Made by a program: the position numbers and the translations under genes
In this document: positions 60,195 to 64,000 of the stretch, piece by piece
Position numbering within the stretch: the first letter of the stretch is position 1
Layout of the letters: each line of letters begins with the position of its first letter
Notes under the pieces: generated by a model
Database searches by the model: none
What the model was told of the DNA's origin: nothing
Seen by the model: only the letters and a program-made list of their open reading frames with translations
Source of the DNA: Liquidambar formosana
Taxonomy: Eukaryota > Streptophyta > Magnoliopsida > Saxifragales > Altingiaceae
Length of the DNA: 64,000 bases
Assembly (NCBI GenBank): GCA_039720395.1
Contig: JBBPBK010000132.1
Location: 1-64,000 of the forward strand
Reading direction: 5' to 3'

Positions 60195-63100
60195 ACATTA
60201 ACTTGTTCTTCTCAGGCATCCCCAAGATTCATCCAATGATGCACTATACTGCATGCCCTGCTACAACACCTAGGTGATTGTCAATCCCATCGTAGCTACA
60301 TGCTCTTTGAACTTTTCCAAAGGTAATCTCTTAGTCATGGGATCAGCCACCATCATTTCTAAGGGTATATAGTCAACTTTAATTTCTTCCTTCTCCCAAT
60401 ATATCTTATATATGGTGTTATCTTTCAACAATGTGTTTGCCCTTGGAGTTATCTCCTCCATTTTTATCAATTAGATAGTGGACTTCTCGTCACAAACACA
60501 TTGACTATTTTTCTAGGTATACCTAATTTTATAAGCGCTTAAAACAGACTGCATTACTTACCATTGTGCTACATGCTAGTTTCCATGGCATTTCTGCAAC
60601 ACAACTTGTTTCTTACTTATCCAAAAAACAACCCACCAACATGGCCACTCGTAAATTTTCTACTATCTACATTATCTGCAAAATCTGCATTATAGTAGCC
60701 AACGATTTCTAGATCACTTAAAATAAAATTCATACCTTTTGTGCCACATAAGTATCTAAATGTTCTCTACACACTAATCCAATCCCATGACATTCACATG
60801 GCTTTGCAATTATCATTGCACACACGAGGTTGCCCATATCTTAGGCAAAAGGGGATACTTTTATATCTAGAATTTCTTCCTTCTTCTAAGAGTGCTTTCT
60901 TTTACTTAAACTTTAACCCTTTGCAGACATGGGTGCCCACGAATTTACAATCATCTATGATAAAACTCTATAAGCACTTTTCCTAGATATTTATTTTAAT
61001 CCAAATATAATAGCCTAGAACTTCTTTCCCTAGAAGTTGTTATCCCTAGGACATTGGATACTTTGCTCATATCCTTCCTATCAAATTTGGATCTTAAATT
61101 TGATTTTGATCTCATGATCACATCTAAGTTACCATCTGCTAGTATTTTTCCATTTAGATAAAGTGACAATATTTCTACCTTTACTTTGCACTTTAGTGAT
61201 CTAGTGGACTCAATACACATCCTATTTCTAGGATACCTAGTGGAATTTCAAGTACAATAATCTTGAAATTAGTTTGAGCCCACACATGGATCTTTTTAAT
61301 TTATAGACTTTGACCTTATGTCCTTTTGCCTAGCCTTAACTCCTTTGGGTTGATTCACATAGATGTCTTCCTTCAACTTTACGTTAAGGAATGCAATCTC
61401 GACATCTAATCGATGTAGCTCAAGATACATCTTGGCCACTATTGACATGAAAATCCTAGTGGATGTAAACTTCACCACAAGCGGATTTGTTTCTACAAAG
61501 TCTATCTTAGACTTTAAAATAAAGTCTTTTGCAGCTAATCTAGTCATGTACTCATTTAAAGTACAATCTCAATTTTAGGTTTTACTTAAGGACTTATTAG
61601 CCATCTACATCCAATGGCTTTCATTTCCTTTAAAAGTTCAACTAGTACCCATAATCCATTATTTCAATGGAATCTAATTTCTCTTTCATAGTTTTGCATC
61701 TATATTGGCATCTCCTAATACATAACTTCTGAGAAATTTCTAATTGTGCTTATCCTATGTCTTCTACGTTTTCAAGGTTGAAGACATGATAGTCCTTAAG
61801 AATTTGAGACGGTTCCCTTGGCCTTTTCCTTCCATTAATTTGAATCACTTTGCGAATCTCATCACTTGATTCATTCCTCCCACTGATTCGAATCTCTATA
61901 ACTTATCTAGTTTGTACCTTCTAATTAATTATTTTATGATCTAAAAGGAACTAATAAGTACATTGGGCATAACCTGCTCTTCATCCAAGAACTTTTTATC
62001 TACCAAGGGACTCACTAGATTAGCAATTTCATAAAGATAACATCCCTGATATCTATCTTTTCTTTTTCCAAATGGAAGAACCGATACCCATCGATAGTTT
62101 CAAGGTATCTTATTTATCTATACTCCCATATCTTGTTTTCTAGTTTATCCTTGAGGGGTTTATTAATTAACACACGAATCTTTACATTCCCTGCACTTAG
62201 GTTTTCCATGTCTGGTTCTTTCTCAATCCATAATTTGCAAGGTAGTTTAGTTTAGCCTTAGACCTTGACTCTACAAAATGTATGTTATTTTGAACAAATC
62301 GTTGCCCATAAATAACAAGTTATGCATATATTTTCATCGACCTAGCTAGACGCATGTCGATCATATAGAGTCATATAGATTCTTTTCTATAATCCCGTAT
62401 GGTTCATTGTACATGCATATCTCTCATGCCAGAATCTTGGCAGAAAAATACCAAAGATACCACCTAAGTCATTATTCAAGGTTTTAATAGGTATATCTTT
62501 TGGGTTTCTTCTTTATTTTTCTACCCAAACCTTGAGTAAAGATCTGTGAAGGATTATAAAGAATTTCATTCCCTATTATTACAATTGAAGACACATCATT
62601 TGCATTTAACCCCTTCACTTGACCATCCTATGTGTATATGATCATACCTTAATTACATTTAAAACCCCTTATAACTAGAATTCTCCCACTGTTTAGGGCA
62701 CACAAGACATTATAGAGTGACACACTAGACTCTTAGCAAGAGATTTCATACCCACACTCATCGTACATAATTTTATAAATTACTCCCCCTATATACCATC
62801 ATAAATGGCTTTGTACCTTAATCTTGAAGTTGATAAAACCATCTCTATTCGCTATGTCATTCTTGATTTCTTTAGTGTCATTTCACACTAATAATAGAAT
62901 GTACTCGCACAACCATATATAACTATAGAGACAAAACAATACAACTTCAATATGTTGTACTTTTTACTTTTTGGCACATCATTATATGATAACCAAATTC
63001 ACCATCAAATTGTTTGGAGGAATCTTGAATCAATAGTAGGTTAATCTCAACCTTCTCAATCCCTTTCTTATGTAATTTCTTTTATAATTTTGGGCCAATC

Positions 63101-63300
63101 CCACAAGCAGAACATTCAATGACAACTTGTTTTGCTCATTTACCAAAGAAATTACCACATTTTCTCATAATATTGGAAAATTGTTGAGAACGGTTGATAC
63201 TTGCAATGAACTTCCCAACGTTGAAATACATATATTTTGTTTTTAAAAAATTTTCAAAAAAAATATAAACTCCAACACTGTCCTGTTACAGATATGTGGA
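60195..63300 (-). pseudogene. Decayed Ty1-copia polyprotein remnant
   Basis: Frames on the minus strand, broken by many stops, resemble copia pol. At 61547-61296 there is RLAAKDFILKSKIDFVETNP, VVKFTSTRIFMSIVAK and LHRLDVEIAFLNVKLKEDIY (reverse transcriptase), then KVYKLKRSMCGLK. At 61220-60996 there is VEILSLYLNGKILADGN, echoing the catalytic YVDD region but mutated, then KDMSKVSNVLGI. At 60470-60270 there is VDYIPLEMMVADPMTKRLP (RNase H end). Further right only scattered integrase-like traces remain. The 5' LTR is not seen and may lie beyond the window. Confidence 0.8.
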
Positions 63301-64000
63301 CCAAAATTTTCCTTTTCAATAAAATCGTATTTAATTTTCAAATTTTCATCCATATGTATTTCCCAACTATCCATATTACCATATGTACTGGGTATTCATG
63401 TTGAATACCCATGCAAGTTCACAAACTTGCTCCCACTATTTTCTTTATTTGACAATGGTGATGTCATTTCATTAATATAGGGCTTTATTATATTGAGGGT
63501 GGAAAAAGAGTTTATTTATGTGTCTAGAGACATTAATTTTTCCTCTTCCATATCTGAAAATACTATTATAATTATTTAACATTAATAGTATATCATCTAC
63601 TCTTGGTAATTAAATTTTATAACGACAACAATAATATTACTAATATAATATAAATTTGTATTAAAACGAAGTAAAATAATTACTTACAAATCCCTAGGAT
63701 GTGCAATCCTTGTATCTTATTGGATTAAGTATTCTTTGTTGACATGGCTCCATTGAAAATGGTGCGTGAATAATCTTGTGCTGATCTATAGAGTTCGCGA
63801 TCCTTTGCAAATTGCCTAATGTACTCTAATTGCTTTTTCTATGACTTTCCTTAGAATTCTAATTTCTTTTATTATTATTATTATTATTATTATTTTTTAC
63901 ATCTAAATTCAAAATATGAACCCACAGCTGCGTCCAGAATGTTAAATTATAGTAGAGTACCAAATTTTGCATCAATTGGAAATCATTTGGTCCTTCAATT
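63301..64000. other. AT-rich sequence at the window edge
   Basis: No gene is recognised. A TTA trinucleotide microsatellite lies at about 63868-63896. It may still belong to the decayed copia element. Confidence 0.4.

Overview
This window is plant nuclear DNA, almost certainly from a eudicot; I cannot name the species. The evidence is AT-rich sequence, GT-AG introns, chloroplast transit peptides, a plant-only fusion enzyme (NTRC), and dense plant transposons (TRIM, Helitron, MITEs, LINE, SINE, Ty1-copia, solo LTR). There is no operon structure, CRISPR array or rRNA, and I see no convincing tRNA gene.

Five protein-coding genes can be rebuilt exon by exon, each reading frame closing across its splice sites. 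In order: (1) 3164-6004, minus: a choline-transporter-like (CTL/PNS1 family) membrane protein, 5 coding exons, 537 aa. (2) 15373-19007, minus: a small basic UPF0390/LCT10-type protein, 3 exons, 88 aa. (3) 21538-32207, minus: NTRC, the chloroplast NADPH-thioredoxin reductase with a fused thioredoxin domain, 10 exons, 513 aa. (4) 33051-34442, minus: a single-exon 463-aa 2-isopropylmalate-synthase-like protein that lacks the C-terminal leucine-regulatory domain and has an altered active-site segment. (5) 38018-52519, plus: GFAT, glutamine:fructose-6-phosphate aminotransferase, 11 exons, 688 aa. Genes 3 and 4 are both predicted plastid proteins lying head to tail; otherwise the neighbours share no evident pathway.

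The rest is mostly transposon-derived, and many elements can be closed exactly by target-site duplications (TSDs). Region 1-15 kb has a Mutator-like MITE, two foldback families, a nested LTR/LINE remnant, and a 2-kb long-TIR element (12301-14264) with a Helitron inside it. Region 15-32 kb has a 1-kb tandem duplication in a UPF0390-gene intron, second copies of two MITE families, a composite TRIM in an NTRC intron, SINEs and small tandem duplications. Region 34.5-38 kb has a MITE nested in another MITE directly upstream of the IPMS-like gene, an intact 332-bp TRIM, and a hAT MITE. The GFAT introns hold a 5'-truncated LINE with its TSD, a SINE with its TSD, a hAT MITE, foldbacks and a perfect 148-bp palindrome. 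Beyond 54 kb there are no genes: a 0.7-kb hAT-like element, a 380-bp tandem duplication, and a decayed Ty1-copia element (minus strand, at least 56.5-63 kb) interrupted by a 2685-bp solo LTR carrying an array of TGTAGTCGACTACA-type palindromes.

The most promising unusual items are the intronless, regulator-less IPMS-like gene with its transposon-built upstream region, the palindrome array with about 21-bp spacing in the solo LTR, and the composite TRIM. I found no evidence of a wholly new multi-gene system.
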